Source: Siderastrea radians (taxonomy: Eukaryota > Cnidaria > Anthozoa > Scleractinia > Rhizangiidae). From it: a stretch of 64,000 nucleotides of DNA. The notes beneath the pieces are model-generated. The model made no database searches. It had not been told where the DNA came from and worked only from the letters and a program-made list of their open reading frames with translations. Numbering within the stretch: the first letter of the stretch is position 1; each line of letters opens with the position of its first letter. The DNA is taken from positions 53,471,415-53,535,414 of the forward strand of contig OZ024893.1 of assembly GCA_964017195.1 (NCBI GenBank), read 5' to 3'. Below, piece after piece: positions 43,341-53,227 of this stretch. Made by a program: the position numbers and the translations under genes.

Positions 43341-43874
43341 AAATTCAGTGCAAGTGACTTGAGCATGCTCAATAAAATTACTGAGCACTCCACCTATGAG
43401 TGCTCAGTATTCTGACGCCAGCAAACCTGCTGTCACTTCTTATCGAGGTGACTTTATTTTTCCCGAAGAAAATTCGCTTGCAGAACGACATTCAGTGATA
43501 ACGGAAATTCACTGCAACTGTTGTCCAGATGAGGTTAAGCATAACAAGAGAACTGTTAAGCTTTTCTCTTTCTACATACATCTGCAGGGGTTGAGTTAAA
43601 AGTTGGCAGTAGGCAGACAATTTGGAATTATTAAAAAGACAGGTGGGCATTTTCATCCCTTAAGCCCTGATATGAAAATGCATATTCTTCTTACGTTTGT
43701 CCATGCTATCTTACGGAACTAGTAAGGAGAATTTGTCTAAGTATCAAGACATCTCATCCTTGGTGATCACTTTCTTTGTTCTCATCACTTGAATGTTTGA
43801 ATTGAATACGTAGTGATGTTGTAAAGGGAAATTAGGCTTTAAAGGCTAATTTTTAATCTGTGGAAACCTATAAT
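43341..43874 (+). repeat. Diverged part of the duplicated spacer block
   Basis: Near 43,600-43,660 the text resembles 13,890-13,960 and 23,010-23,080 of the block. The continuation after the palindrome (46,063-46,140) matches 13,985-14,060. Similarity is weaker than between copies 1-3. Confidence 0.45.
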
Positions 43875-43899
43875 TACGGTGGCCCACAACTGTCACATC

Positions 43900-44155
43900 A
43901 AAACAAAATGCTCACATCAAATTCAAATCACTCACATCAAATTCAAATCACTCACAGCAAATTCAAATCACTCACAGCAAATTCAAATAACTCACAGCAA
44001 ATTAAAAATCACTCACAGCAAATTCAAATTGCTCACAGCAAATTACAAATCCACCACAGCAAATTACAAATCATTCACATCAAATACAAATCGTTCACAT
44101 CAAATACAAATTGCTCACAGCAAATACAAATCGCTCGCAGCAAATACAAATATGG
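43900..44155 (+). repeat. Minisatellite, left arm: about 13 units of 20 bp
   Basis: Unit consensus CTCACAGCAAATTCAAATCA, with CACATC and AAATACAAAT variants. The order of variants is the same as in the right arm. Confidence 0.9.
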
Positions 44156-44682
44156 TCAGTGTAAAGGGAGAAGTGCGGACTGCGGACTGCGGACCAGGGG
44201 AAAAAGCAGACTGAGGGTAAAATGAAGACTGCAGACTAAGGGTAAAATTCAGAATGGAGACCGCAGACTAGGGGTAAAATGCAGAATGAAGTCTGCAGAC
44301 TGCAGACCAGGGGGAAAATGAGAGAAAAGACAGCCGGAAATACTTCTGCGCTAGTAGAAGTTCGTAGAAATCCATGAAAATCTGGTGAAAATGTTTGCAT
44401 TTTTTTTTTCGTGTTCTGATAGGAAAGTTTGTTTACTAATTGATTCTCCAATGATTCTCCGGAATACGTTGTTCATAAAAGAGTTTTGCTTTAACTCCAA
44501 GCCGTAGATTGATCCACTACGCAAAACAACCTGTGTGTAATAAGTGAAAAAACTCGGACGGGAGAACATGTAGAGCTAGATCGGAACCTGTAGTGTTCCA
44601 AAAGATCGCTTTTCTACGAATGAACTTCATTTGTAAACTAGCTGAGGTAAAAGTCAGACTCCGCTGGATACATATAGTTCCC

Positions 44683-44952
44683 GGGCGGTCATACCCTGGG
44701 TACCAGAGGTTTTTTTCTCACTAACGTTGGGAAAAATCGGCCTAAGGCCGACGCAACGAGCGGCTTGCCGCAAGAAAAAACCTCTGAGCCAGAGCGCTTT
44801 GATTTACTGTTCTCGTTGAACTTTGATCTTTTTTTACCCTATTACATTTAAACCAATCACAGCGTATGTCTCGCGTGGGTCACAGTAAAGAACATAAGCT
44901 GCAACCGGAAACCGCGCAAGAAAAGCTTCTGGCACCCAGGGTAGGGCGGTCA
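44683..44952. mobile_element. 252-bp nested MITE with perfect 9-bp target duplication
   Basis: Element 44,692-44,943 has inverted ends TACCCTGGGTACCAGAGG and TACCCTGGGTGCCAGAAG. The 9-bp GGGCGGTCA lies directly on each side (44,683-44,691 and 44,944-44,952). A 9-bp duplication is typical of Mutator-like elements. A smaller inverted pair CAGAGGTTTTTT/AAAAAACCTCTG is inside (44,704-44,786). Confidence 0.85.
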
Positions 44953-45206
44953 CCCATCCAAGTACTAATTCCGTTGAGTGAATGTTTCCATTATGGTAAA
45001 CATTTCACCCCGTTATCTCCCACACAAATTTTTTTTCAGTACAATATGCATTTTAAAAAGTCAGGAAAAAGACGAAAGTGGAAAGCAAAAGGTAAACATT
45101 TTAACTAATTGAATTCTTAGATACCAGTCCATGATCAAGGTACCATAAGTTCTTCTGTCCTTACGACGAGTGAAGTTGTACTTGGAGGGGTGACCGACCG
45201 GGAACT
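44944..45206. repeat. Two inverted 5S-rRNA-like segments at the palindrome centre
   Basis: On the minus strand at 44,946-44,974 the text TTAGTACTTGGATGGGTGAC followed by CGCC resembles the 3' internal part of eukaryotic 5S rRNA. On the plus strand at about 45,173-45,206, TTGTACTTGGAGGGGTGACC followed by GACCGGGAA is a diverged second copy. The rest of a 5S gene was not found, so these are fragments rather than rRNA genes. Confidence 0.6.
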
Positions 45207-45777
45207 ACATATAGCCGGCGACCTCAGCTAGTTCACAAATGAAGTTCATTCGTAAAAAGCGATCCTTTGGAACACTACAGATTCCGCTTAATGAAATAAT
45301 TAGCTCTACATTTACTCCCGTCCGAACTTATTCGTTTATCACACACAGGTTGTTTTGCGTAGTCCGATCAAATTTTGAACAATCTACGGCTTGAAGTTGA
45401 AACAAAACTCTTTCACGAGCAACGTATTCCCAGCAGATCCTTGGTGTGAAAACTGTAATTACTCCTCAATTAGTAAAAAAAACTATCCTATTACAACACG
45501 AAAAAAATGCAAATATTTTGACCATATTAAATAGATTTTAGTAGATTGCTACGGACTTCTACGAGCGCAGACATTTTTCTGGTTGTCTTTTCTCTCATTT
45601 CCCCCCTGGTCTGCAGTCTGCAAACTTCATTCTGCATTTTACCCCTAGTCTGCGGTCTCCATTCTGAATTTTACCCTTAGTCTGCAGTCTTCATTTTACC
45701 CTCAGTCTAGCTTTTTCCCCTGGTCCGCAGTCCGCAGTCCGCAGTCCGCAGTCCGCACTCCTCCCTTTACACTGACC

Positions 45778-46032
45778 ATATTTGTATTTGCTGTGAGCGA
45801 TTTGTATTTGCTGTGAGCAATTTGTATTTGATGTGAACGACTTGTATTTGATGTGAATGATTTGTAATTTGCTGTGGTGGATTTGTAATTTGCTGTGAGC
45901 AATTTGAATTTGCTGTGAGTGATTTTTAATTTGCTGTGAGTTATTTGAATTTGCTGTGAGTGATTTGAATTTGCTGTGAGTGATTTGAATTTGATGTGAG
46001 TGATTTGAATTTGATGTGAGCATTTTGTTTTG
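45778..46032 (-). repeat. Minisatellite, right arm
   Basis: Reverse complement of the left-arm array, with the same order of unit variants and only a few base differences. Confidence 0.9.
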
Positions 46033-46062
46033 ATGTGACAGTTGTGGGCCACCGTATATAAT

Positions 46063-47490
46063 AGGCTCCTTCGCAATTTCAATAAGAAAGGGGCTATTTC
46101 AATGACGAGAACATTCAAACTTTTATCTTGAGATTGACGTTCTTAAATTTAACCGCCAGGGCACCCACGGCCAAATTTCTAGTAATTCTGAACAGTTTAA
46201 AAATAATTTTTATGGGAAAATAATTTGAACTTGACACTCAGATGGCCTTAATATGTAAAACGTTTCTTCAGTCTTGGCAGGAAGTGCTGCTGGATACCTA
46301 TCAAAAATAATATATTCTTTTGAGGCTACAAATACATTTTCCATTTTCCTAAAAACGAAGTCTAAAGATTAATCGGTTATGGTTTTATATCTTACTTCTA
46401 TTTTAAACCTATTCCAGTGCCGACAAACCGAACTCAAATACTTTAAAACTTTGGCTTTGAAATTACGAGATTCATTCATACGTGCCTAAAATAAGTTTAC
46501 AAAAAATGGCTTCCTTATCACTGAAAGTTTATTTTATTGTCAAAGAATGATTCTTAAAAACACGTAAAAGCCACCCTTTTTGCCACACCAACATGTTGGT
46601 GCCCGGAAAAAAAAGCATAATAATTTGATGAGCTTGCTGACTCATGAGCTTGTTGAAAGGCTGTAATCTACTGTTACATGATGAGCAGCATATCGTGGCC
46701 TGTGGTGCTGTCACATTTAAACACCGCTGTTATTTAACTCATTCAAACTAGACACGAGACAGGTGCACCCTTCAGTTGTCAGCACAATAAGCTACAGTGT
46801 GCAATAAGTGTCTTCCGTGTCTTGGTTAAAAGTTAGTATATTAAATCGTTTTGCTGGATGAAGCTCACAAACACTGGTGACGTTTCCTTTTTTACTGTAC
46901 GGTAAGTTTAAAGAGAAGTCGGCTGCGGGCGCCTGTTTACAGCTTACTTGAAGGAAAAAAAAACAGACAAATGCTCTGTTGATTTACAAAAACTGGTTAC
47001 TAAAATATTAATTTACGGTGTAATGTCTATTCAAAATCCACACAAACAAACTTTTTGGCCCTTCTACAAATACGGTATGACATCATCGTAACGTTGCTGA
47101 TCGTTCTGTAATGAAACTGATCCAAACAAGCTAAGAGTAACCTTCAAATATTTCAAGATTTAACGTTTGTTAAATATTGTAAATATGAAAAAGTTGGTGC
47201 AAGAAAATGGAAACATCACACTATTGCCCTCGGCCTTAAAATCATTTTACAAATCATGATTTCAAGATTCAACTGGAATGAAATTTCTAACCGGCCGACT
47301 TTTGGAAAGTAAACAGTAAAAGAAAAGGCTCAAAGTTCTTTAAAAAGAGACCAAAATGGCACGGAGTACACGTGCGTTTGTTTCTAGTGTACAAACAAGA
47401 GCTATAGTTTCTAAAGAAACTGTGGTACTGTGTCGGTGGGGAAGTGAAACACAAAACTTTGGTTTTATCAACTCAGTTGATAAAGTAAAT
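46063..47490. other. No gene seen; AT-rich upstream region of GPCR locus 5
   Basis: The first 80 bp continue the diverged spacer block. The rest shows no supportable ORF, terminal repeat or RNA. Confidence 0.4.
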
Positions 47491-47632
47491 TGGCCACCGT
47501 AAAGAGATTGAAAGCTGACGTTTCGAGTGTTGTCCCTTAGCCGTCACAGCCAAATAACTCCCTTCGTCAGGATTCGCTCTGACGAAGGGCTAACGCTTGA
47601 AACGTCAACTTTCAATCTTTTTACGGTGGCCA
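47491..47632. repeat. Inverted repeat, 142 bp
   Basis: TTGGCCACCGTAAAGAGATT (from about 47,490) pairs with AATCTTTTTACGGTGGCCAA at the right end. Inside, GACGTTTCGAGTGTT and AACGCTTGAAACGTC form a second stem, and CCTTCGTCAG/CTGACGAAGG a third. The sequence type is common in cnidarian repeats, but I cannot assign a family. Confidence 0.65.
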
Positions 47633-48124
47633 AAGTTTTGTGTTTCTAGTGAAAGCGAACCATCTTTTTACAAAATTTACGAATTTGTGCAAGGTCATAT
47701 AATAAGAAACCTTTGCCAAAGAATCCGATTATTTTCTTTCCTCCAACATGCAATAAACCGTGAAACTTGTGCGTGTTCAGTTTAGCCAGTCTGACAACAT
47801 GAAAGAGACTATACGAAAGCCGAAGGTTTTCATACAAAGAAGATAAAAGTCAAGCAGTTGTAAGTCTGAAATTTCGGCTGCAAAATCTTAATTTCTGTTA
47901 AAAACAAAAGGTTTCCGATTTCAGAGTTCGTGAAGAGCACAGGGCACTCCATTGATTGGGCCAGTACAAAGGTAAAAAGAAAAAGAAAAAGGTAAAATAA
48001 AACGAAATCTGAAACTTCGTTTCCTTCTTCGGATTCGTGATATGTTTTTAAAGTATTTCATTACTCTCTTTAACAGGCAGAAACAAACCAGGAAAGCTTA
48101 ATCTTTTATCAAGTTAAAGCTGAG

Positions 48125-49168
48125 ATGTCTTCCCTGGAATTGCAAAACCGAAGCTTGGCAGAGGTTATCATCGAAGCAAGTATTTGTGTTACAATGAACG
48201 TCGTAAGTATCGTTGGAAATGCTCTGGTTTGTTTAGCGGTGTACAAAAACCCGAAACTGCGATCATCCACCAACCTGTACATCATTGCTTTGGCAGCCAG
48301 CGATCTGTTGTGTGCAACAGTTGAAATGCCGTCAGCTTCAGCCGTATTGATCACTGGAAGATGGAATTTCGGAGACTCCGTGTGTCAGATTCAGGGTTTT
48401 GTCGATGGGTTCGTTGGGTACTCAACTCCAGCAACAATGGGTTTATTAGCGTTCAACCGGTACGTACGAATCGTCGAGAGGAACCACTACAACAAGATCT
48501 TTTCACCGCGCAAATCTAAAGTTTGGCTAAGTTGCGTGTGGCTTTCTCTCGCTTTGTATCTGCTAATCGCTCGAGTGACAAATTGGAGCACATTTGAATT
48601 CAATCCTGGGTACGCAGTTTGCAGCGTTGCCTTCACCACAACAGAAAGCAGAATCATCCATTACTGCGTCGAGTTCGGTTTGTTTTTTCTTTTACCGTTG
48701 GCCATCGGTCTTTTCAGTTATTACAAGATTTTTCTGAAAACCCGTCAACATAAGGTTGACGTGGCTGTATCTTTACGGAACTCGAAAAACCAAGCGGGCA
48801 GAACTTCGGTGCAAGAGATAAACATGAGCCGCACCTTAGCCTACGTCGCAGGTGGATTTCTGCTCTGCTGGATATTGATGTGGGCATTGGTATTCTGGAA
48901 GCGCTTTTCCCCAGGCACAGCACCACGAATTCTACATATTGCAATTGTGTTTCTTTTTTTCCTGAGCAGCGCAATAAATCCATTCATCTACGCCACCAGA
49001 AATCGCGTTTTCCGAGAAGAATTCCTCAAACTGCTGCCTAGGCGGAAAGTGAGAAGTAGAACATCTGAAGCTGTTTCTAGTGAGAGCCGAACAGGAAGTT
49101 GTGGCGTAAAAACACCGGAAACAGCAACGAGAAATCCTGGAAACGAGGTTACTGAAACAGTCGCTTAG
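48125..49168 (+). CDS. GPCR locus 5: intact class A GPCR, melatonin-receptor-like
   Basis: This is a seven-helix plasma-membrane receptor of the local family, 347 residues, single coding exon, starting at ATG in GCTGAGATG. Motifs: NRS glycosylation site at residues 8-10, GNALVCLAVY in TM1, LAASDLLCATVEMP in TM2, Cys in SVCQIQGF before TM3, NRYVRIVERN in place of DRY, GYAVCSVAF in the second extracellular loop, CWILMW in TM6 (Pro of CWxP absent) and SAINPFIYA in TM7. The tail is basic then Ser/Thr-rich and ends ETVA. The upstream acceptor (TCTCTTTAACAG at about 48,065-48,076) is shared with loci 2 and 3 and implies a 5'UTR intron. The gene is close to loci 2 and 3 throughout and shows no damage. 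Ligand unknown. Confidence 0.92.
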   Translation: MSSLELQNRSLAEVIIEASICVTMNVVSIVGNALVCLAVYKNPKLRSSTNLYIIALAASDLLCATVEMPSASAVLITGRWNFGDSVCQIQGFVDGFVGYSTPATMGLLAFNRYVRIVERNHYNKIFSPRKSKVWLSCVWLSLALYLLIARVTNWSTFEFNPGYAVCSVAFTTTESRIIHYCVEFGLFFLLPLAIGLFSYYKIFLKTRQHKVDVAVSLRNSKNQAGRTSVQEINMSRTLAYVAGGFLLCWILMWALVFWKRFSPGTAPRILHIAIVFLFFLSSAINPFIYATRNRVFREEFLKLLPRRKVRSRTSEAVSSESRTGSCGVKTPETATRNPGNEVTETVA

Positions 49169-49949
49169 GATTCGCAACCGCCAAATCTATCGCCAATGTA
49201 CCTTTAAGTGTAACCGATCCGCGCTGTTGCAAAGTGTGATACTGCATTGCGATGCTCGCTGTGATACTCGCATTCTTAGCAATGTGAAGACAGAATGAAA
49301 TTAGTTATCGAAACAGATATGATTCCTGCAGTAAAAATCACACGTGTCCAACGAAGGTAGTCGAACCAATAACATTCCGCGCACGCTGTTGGAATGTTTG
49401 ACCAAGCACTGAACTGTAGGGTACTCTTGGCGAGCCAAGGTGAATCAAAAGGTTCCCGACATACATTCCGGTCCCTACAGAGTATATTAGCGAGCAGGCT
49501 AAATCTAGTGAATTGCCGAATGCACTTGCCTTCCTGCACGTACTACAACCTACATTAAGAATGTTTTAGGTTAGCCAGTTAGTAGGCAGTAACAAGCTCA
49601 TTGTTGGGATTATAGTTTCGTCAGCTCCCACATTTTTATCCGATCAAGTCAAAAGATTTTAACCTCACTCACAAACGAGTCATTTTACAACTTACTACAA
49701 AGCGTGACAATGCGCTCAGAGGTTTTGACAATTTGCGATAGCTCGGTTTATGCCAAACCGCAACGTCTTATTGCAATTTGCGATAGGTGCGTTGTTTAGA
49801 GAACAGACCAGCGTTATCACATTTTACGTCAGGCATTTTGAAAACCGTGGACGTTATTGCAACTTATGTTACTAAATACATGGGTGCTAAGAAATGCACG
49901 CTTTCTAAATTCATACATAGCACAGGGAATTTCATGCAAGAGGTCGAGG
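49169..49949 (+). other. GPCR locus 5 3' flank
   Basis: Parts resemble the 3' flank of locus 1 (CGAATGCACTTGCCTTCC... and AGTTAGTAGGCAGTAACAAG near 49,518-49,592 against 17,712-17,785). Two TTGCRATTTGCGATAG-like words occur at 49,730 and 49,770. No gene seen. Confidence 0.45.
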
Positions 49950-50269
49950 CAACCTCGTCCCCAGGGTCTTGTCCTCGTTCAAAATGGCGGTCGGAGAAAC
50001 CCCTGGCCAAGGCTGCTGAAATACTCCACGAATAGTGGAGTATTTTGTCACGTGACACATGATGAAATGGCTTTTTCGGAGGTTGTTTCCAGCGTCTGGC
50101 GGCCCTGTTTGTTTTCTGCAATCGGAAACCATTATTCAAACAAAACGAAGACATTTCATCGTGTTTGCGAGACGAAATTCCAACGAACTTTTGGAGCCAC
50201 TTAAGCAGCCTTGGCCAGGGGTTTCTCCGACCGCCATTTTGAAAGAGAAGGCCCTGGGGACGAGGTTGG
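49950..50269. mobile_element. MITE, 320 bp, perfect 9-bp target duplication
   Basis: The ends CAACCTCGTCCCCAGGG and (inverted) CCAACCTCGTCCCCAGGG pair and continue inward through AATGGCGGTCGGAGAAACCC and CCTGGCCAAGGCTGC. AGGTCGAGG flanks both ends (49,941-49,949 and 50,270-50,278). The 9-bp duplication suggests a Mutator-like family. The ends resemble those of the small MITE in the duplicated blocks. Confidence 0.85.
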
Positions 50270-52490
50270 AGGTCGAGGTTCTGGTCATGTTGGTTTCCCT
50301 GTGAACGTTACAAGGAACGAACGTTACAAGGGCTCCATGGGCTACCAGGTACCTGCCAAATAACAGACTCGGATGAAAATTGTTCTGTCAAAGCAACCGT
50401 ATGTTAAGACGACCAAAAGGCGCAATAACTTGAGACCGAAGAGTGTTGCTAGATAAAGCATACACATATGAAGCCAAACAAGAAAGCCCAATGGGCATTT
50501 TAACCGGCCATTCTGACCCTCCCCACCCCTAGGTTTCACAAATGTTAGCGCGATCCTCTATTTATACGAACCGGCGTGACGAAAAGTGTGATTGTGACAC
50601 AATATTTTGACTATAGCGTTACTGGATGACGTAATGTTTAAACTCTGATGACTCAGCTTATCTTTCTTATCGCTTTTATTTGTGTTGAAAAACGCAAATT
50701 CAGTCAAACGTTGAATGTCGATATAAATTCGTCCACAAGTGAGAATGCTCACACAGGGACGACGAAGTATTTACTGTTGTGCCTAGACCTTAAATACAAA
50801 CAGTGAACATAGCAGTAGAATCAAAATATAACGCTTGATAAAGACGAGCTCGAGCAGATCGTCAGAGTATGGGGCACGTCAAGGCATATCTCATGACGTG
50901 ATGTTTAAATCCGGTTTGCTAACCCGGGAATCCCCTTACAAAAGTAAACAAGCGAGCGGGGACGAAAGTCGCCCACGTCTTTGAAAGCTAACGCGCCTCT
51001 CGAGCCGCAATCGATTTCGCGCTCACTCGCTTGTTTTTCTTTTCCTTCACTATCTCTGAACGGAAAGAGAGACTGCTCGTAGCCTTTAGCGAACACCACA
51101 CGCAAACCACACAAATCCGTCGATAATATTCAGATACTTTCGTTCTTTCAATGCAAAAAGACTCGTAACACCTACCTTATTAATTGATCTCCTTGTTAAT
51201 GACGATTCCTTCGTATCAACTTCTCGACACAAATAAACACTCATCTCTCTCCGTTCACAAGAACTATCATGTACTGATGGTGCAATCCACTAATATTGCA
51301 TCATCATACTAGTACCAATTCCTTCTCTTCCTAGCCCACGCCGGCAAAACGCAACTGTCCTTTTTGTCCGCTGCGAAATACAAGTAAGCCAATCAGAAAC
51401 CTTACAATCCACTTCGCAAACCACCCCCCCCCCACCCCCTTAAAACGCCAAGGGAAACCGCCTCTCACGCAGCACAATATAACACCGCTCCTATACAAAA
51501 CGCAACTTTCAAAGCAAATCACATTCACAGAAGCGTGATATGCTCCTGACATTCCCAAATCCTTCTGACTCCCACATTTTTACATCCCTCAAAATGTCAA
51601 TCCCAATAAAAAAACTCCTGCGCAAAAAAAAATTTTCACCATAACCACTAACTAGATCAGACAACACAGCCAATTTCGCATTCAATTCTATTAGCTGCTT
51701 TACTCAATTGCGCATGCGTTATACAAGACAAATACAAAAAACCCCAAACTTGACAACCCTTCGCCGTTCATATCTTAAATACTGTAAATTAAAAGACAAG
51801 AACACACGAAGGTAACATTCAGTAGACTAATATGCGCATGCGTCTTATATAAGACAGTACCGCTCTTGAGTACCCGTACCACAAGCTTTACAGCACTTTG
51901 TTCGTATGTTAAGCCAACTGACCAGCACCACAAAGCCGTGCCCATTTTATAAACCGACGGTCGCTATAGCGACGGCCGGTTAAAAAGCTAAGAAAACTCG
52001 TCACCGTATTGCTAATTGTGAAACCCGTGGTGAAACCCGGGGTAACACCCGAACAAAGAAGAGAGGGCACGCTTGTCGTTCTCTCTCTTTTATTCATAAA
52101 GTTCAATTAAACCGAATAATCTTTACCTAAGAATCTTAAATGACTAAAACACTGCATTCCCAAGGCGCAGTGATTTATCGAATTATGCATTGATCTACGA
52201 CAGTACTGCGCAAATTGCACAGCACCAAATCTTTACAAAATTAAAGTAAGCAAGGTTTATATAATGAAGCAGCTCGCTAAGGCCGCTTAATTTCCAATAC
52301 TTCTGTTCTTTGGAAAGTCACATTTGCCTCATATTCGAGCTTTCACTTGACTCTTATTTCCCCGTAGAGGCTTGTAAAGGGTGGTTAAAGAGTATCTTTA
52401 TGTGCGGCATGTGTAATATAAGACGATGTTGAAACCTTAGAAAGTTTGTGGAAAACAGAAAGGAAATTCCCTTCAAAATAAATTCTACCT
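50270..52490. other. No gene seen between the GPCR and cullin-3 regions
   Basis: Short ORFs only. Some GC-rich patches with CGCGCTCACTCGCTTG text near 51,020, C-runs near 51,424, and AT-rich tracts. It may hold further degraded repeats, but I could not define ends. Confidence 0.4.
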
Positions 52491-52494
52491 ATTA

Positions 52495-52700
52495 TAACAA
52501 CGGGCAATAGCGGCCTTCGATGATAAACTGAGCAAGTGAAAAACCACGGCAGGTCAATTGAATGGGTGAAATACAACGGCGGTTTAACCAATAGCAGCGA
52601 TCGATAAAATGGATGTGTGAAATAACACTGCAAATCAGCCAATAACAGCCCCCGATACCACAATGAATGGCTGAAACACCAGTTAAGTTCAGTCAAGAGC
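52495..52700. repeat. Degenerate tandem repeat, about 55-65 bp unit
   Basis: Phrases of the type 'GGTGAAATACAACGGCGG..AACCAATAGCAGCGATCG' recur three to four times with changes (near 52,500, 52,565, 52,620 and 52,680). Each unit keeps a CAATAG/CAATAAC word. On the minus strand the repeats are open and give a repetitive peptide, which I regard as accidental. Confidence 0.45.
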
Positions 52701-53227
52701 ATCCCTCGACAGACTGAGCAACATTGTTTCTATCAATCAAAAATGGTTTCCTCTCCTTTCTTTCCAATGTACAGGACCTTCGTTTGCAAGCAAATCGCCT
52801 TGTGATGTGAAGAACACTTGTTTGAAAGTCACTCATCCACACAGCACATTTCCGCGGATTTTCCACAAATAGCTATTGCAGGAAAGGACTCGCAAGGAGG
52901 CATACCTCGTTAAAATGAAACCGAGAGGAAAGGTTTAGCTTAAATATTCTTCAGTCTTTCGGTTCGTTCCTCCTTTGAACACTCCACACCAACTGGCTGT
53001 AGTCTGCTGAAGTACCTAAAAATTTCACTGGACTTATGCACAATAACGGAAACAGGCGAGAGAATTCACGATATAAGAAGGACCTATTGATAGAAACTGA
53101 AACAAATAAAATCCGTCGAGCAATGGTAGGCCACTCAAATCCACTCAAAAAGGTCCTTGGACCAATTATCCAACGTACAATGCACCAGATGCTCGCGCTG
53201 GATGTTGTGCGATGATAATTCCTTCTT
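52701..53227. other. Probable cullin-3 3'UTR and flank
   Basis: This lies downstream of the cullin-3 stop codon at 53,228-53,230 (gene on minus strand). No ORF of interest and no clear polyadenylation signal that I can defend. Confidence 0.4.

Larger units (their letters stand above)
43875..46056. mobile_element. 2.2-kb palindromic (foldback) element with minisatellite ends and 5S-like centre
   Basis: The ends TACGGTGGCCCACAACTGTC and its reverse complement are flanked by TATAAT on both sides (43,869-43,874 and 46,057-46,062). The left arm (43,875 to about 45,000) and right arm (about 45,140 to 46,056) match almost throughout. From the outside inward come a 20-bp minisatellite, GCGGACT repeats, GGTAAAAT...CTGCAGAC repeats and a unique stretch that includes GAAATTCATTYGT-type text. 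An antisense/sense pair of 5S-rRNA-like segments comes last. There is no credible transposase ORF, so the element would need an enzyme in trans. Open stretches through the arms are translations of the minisatellite. Confidence 0.85.

Noticed and set aside
43900..44155. Regularly spaced 20-bp repeats as a CRISPR-like array
   Set aside because: Repeats are head to tail without unique spacers, in a eukaryotic transposable element.
43860..44225. Long open frames reading HSQQIQ/HSHQIQ-type repeats, and the mirror frames at 45,691-46,118
   Set aside because: They are translations of the 20-bp minisatellite, open in more than one frame, with no start context or domain.
44944..44975. A functional 5S rRNA gene
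   Set aside because: Only about 25-30 bp of the 3' internal part is recognisable; the 5' half and terminal stem are absent.
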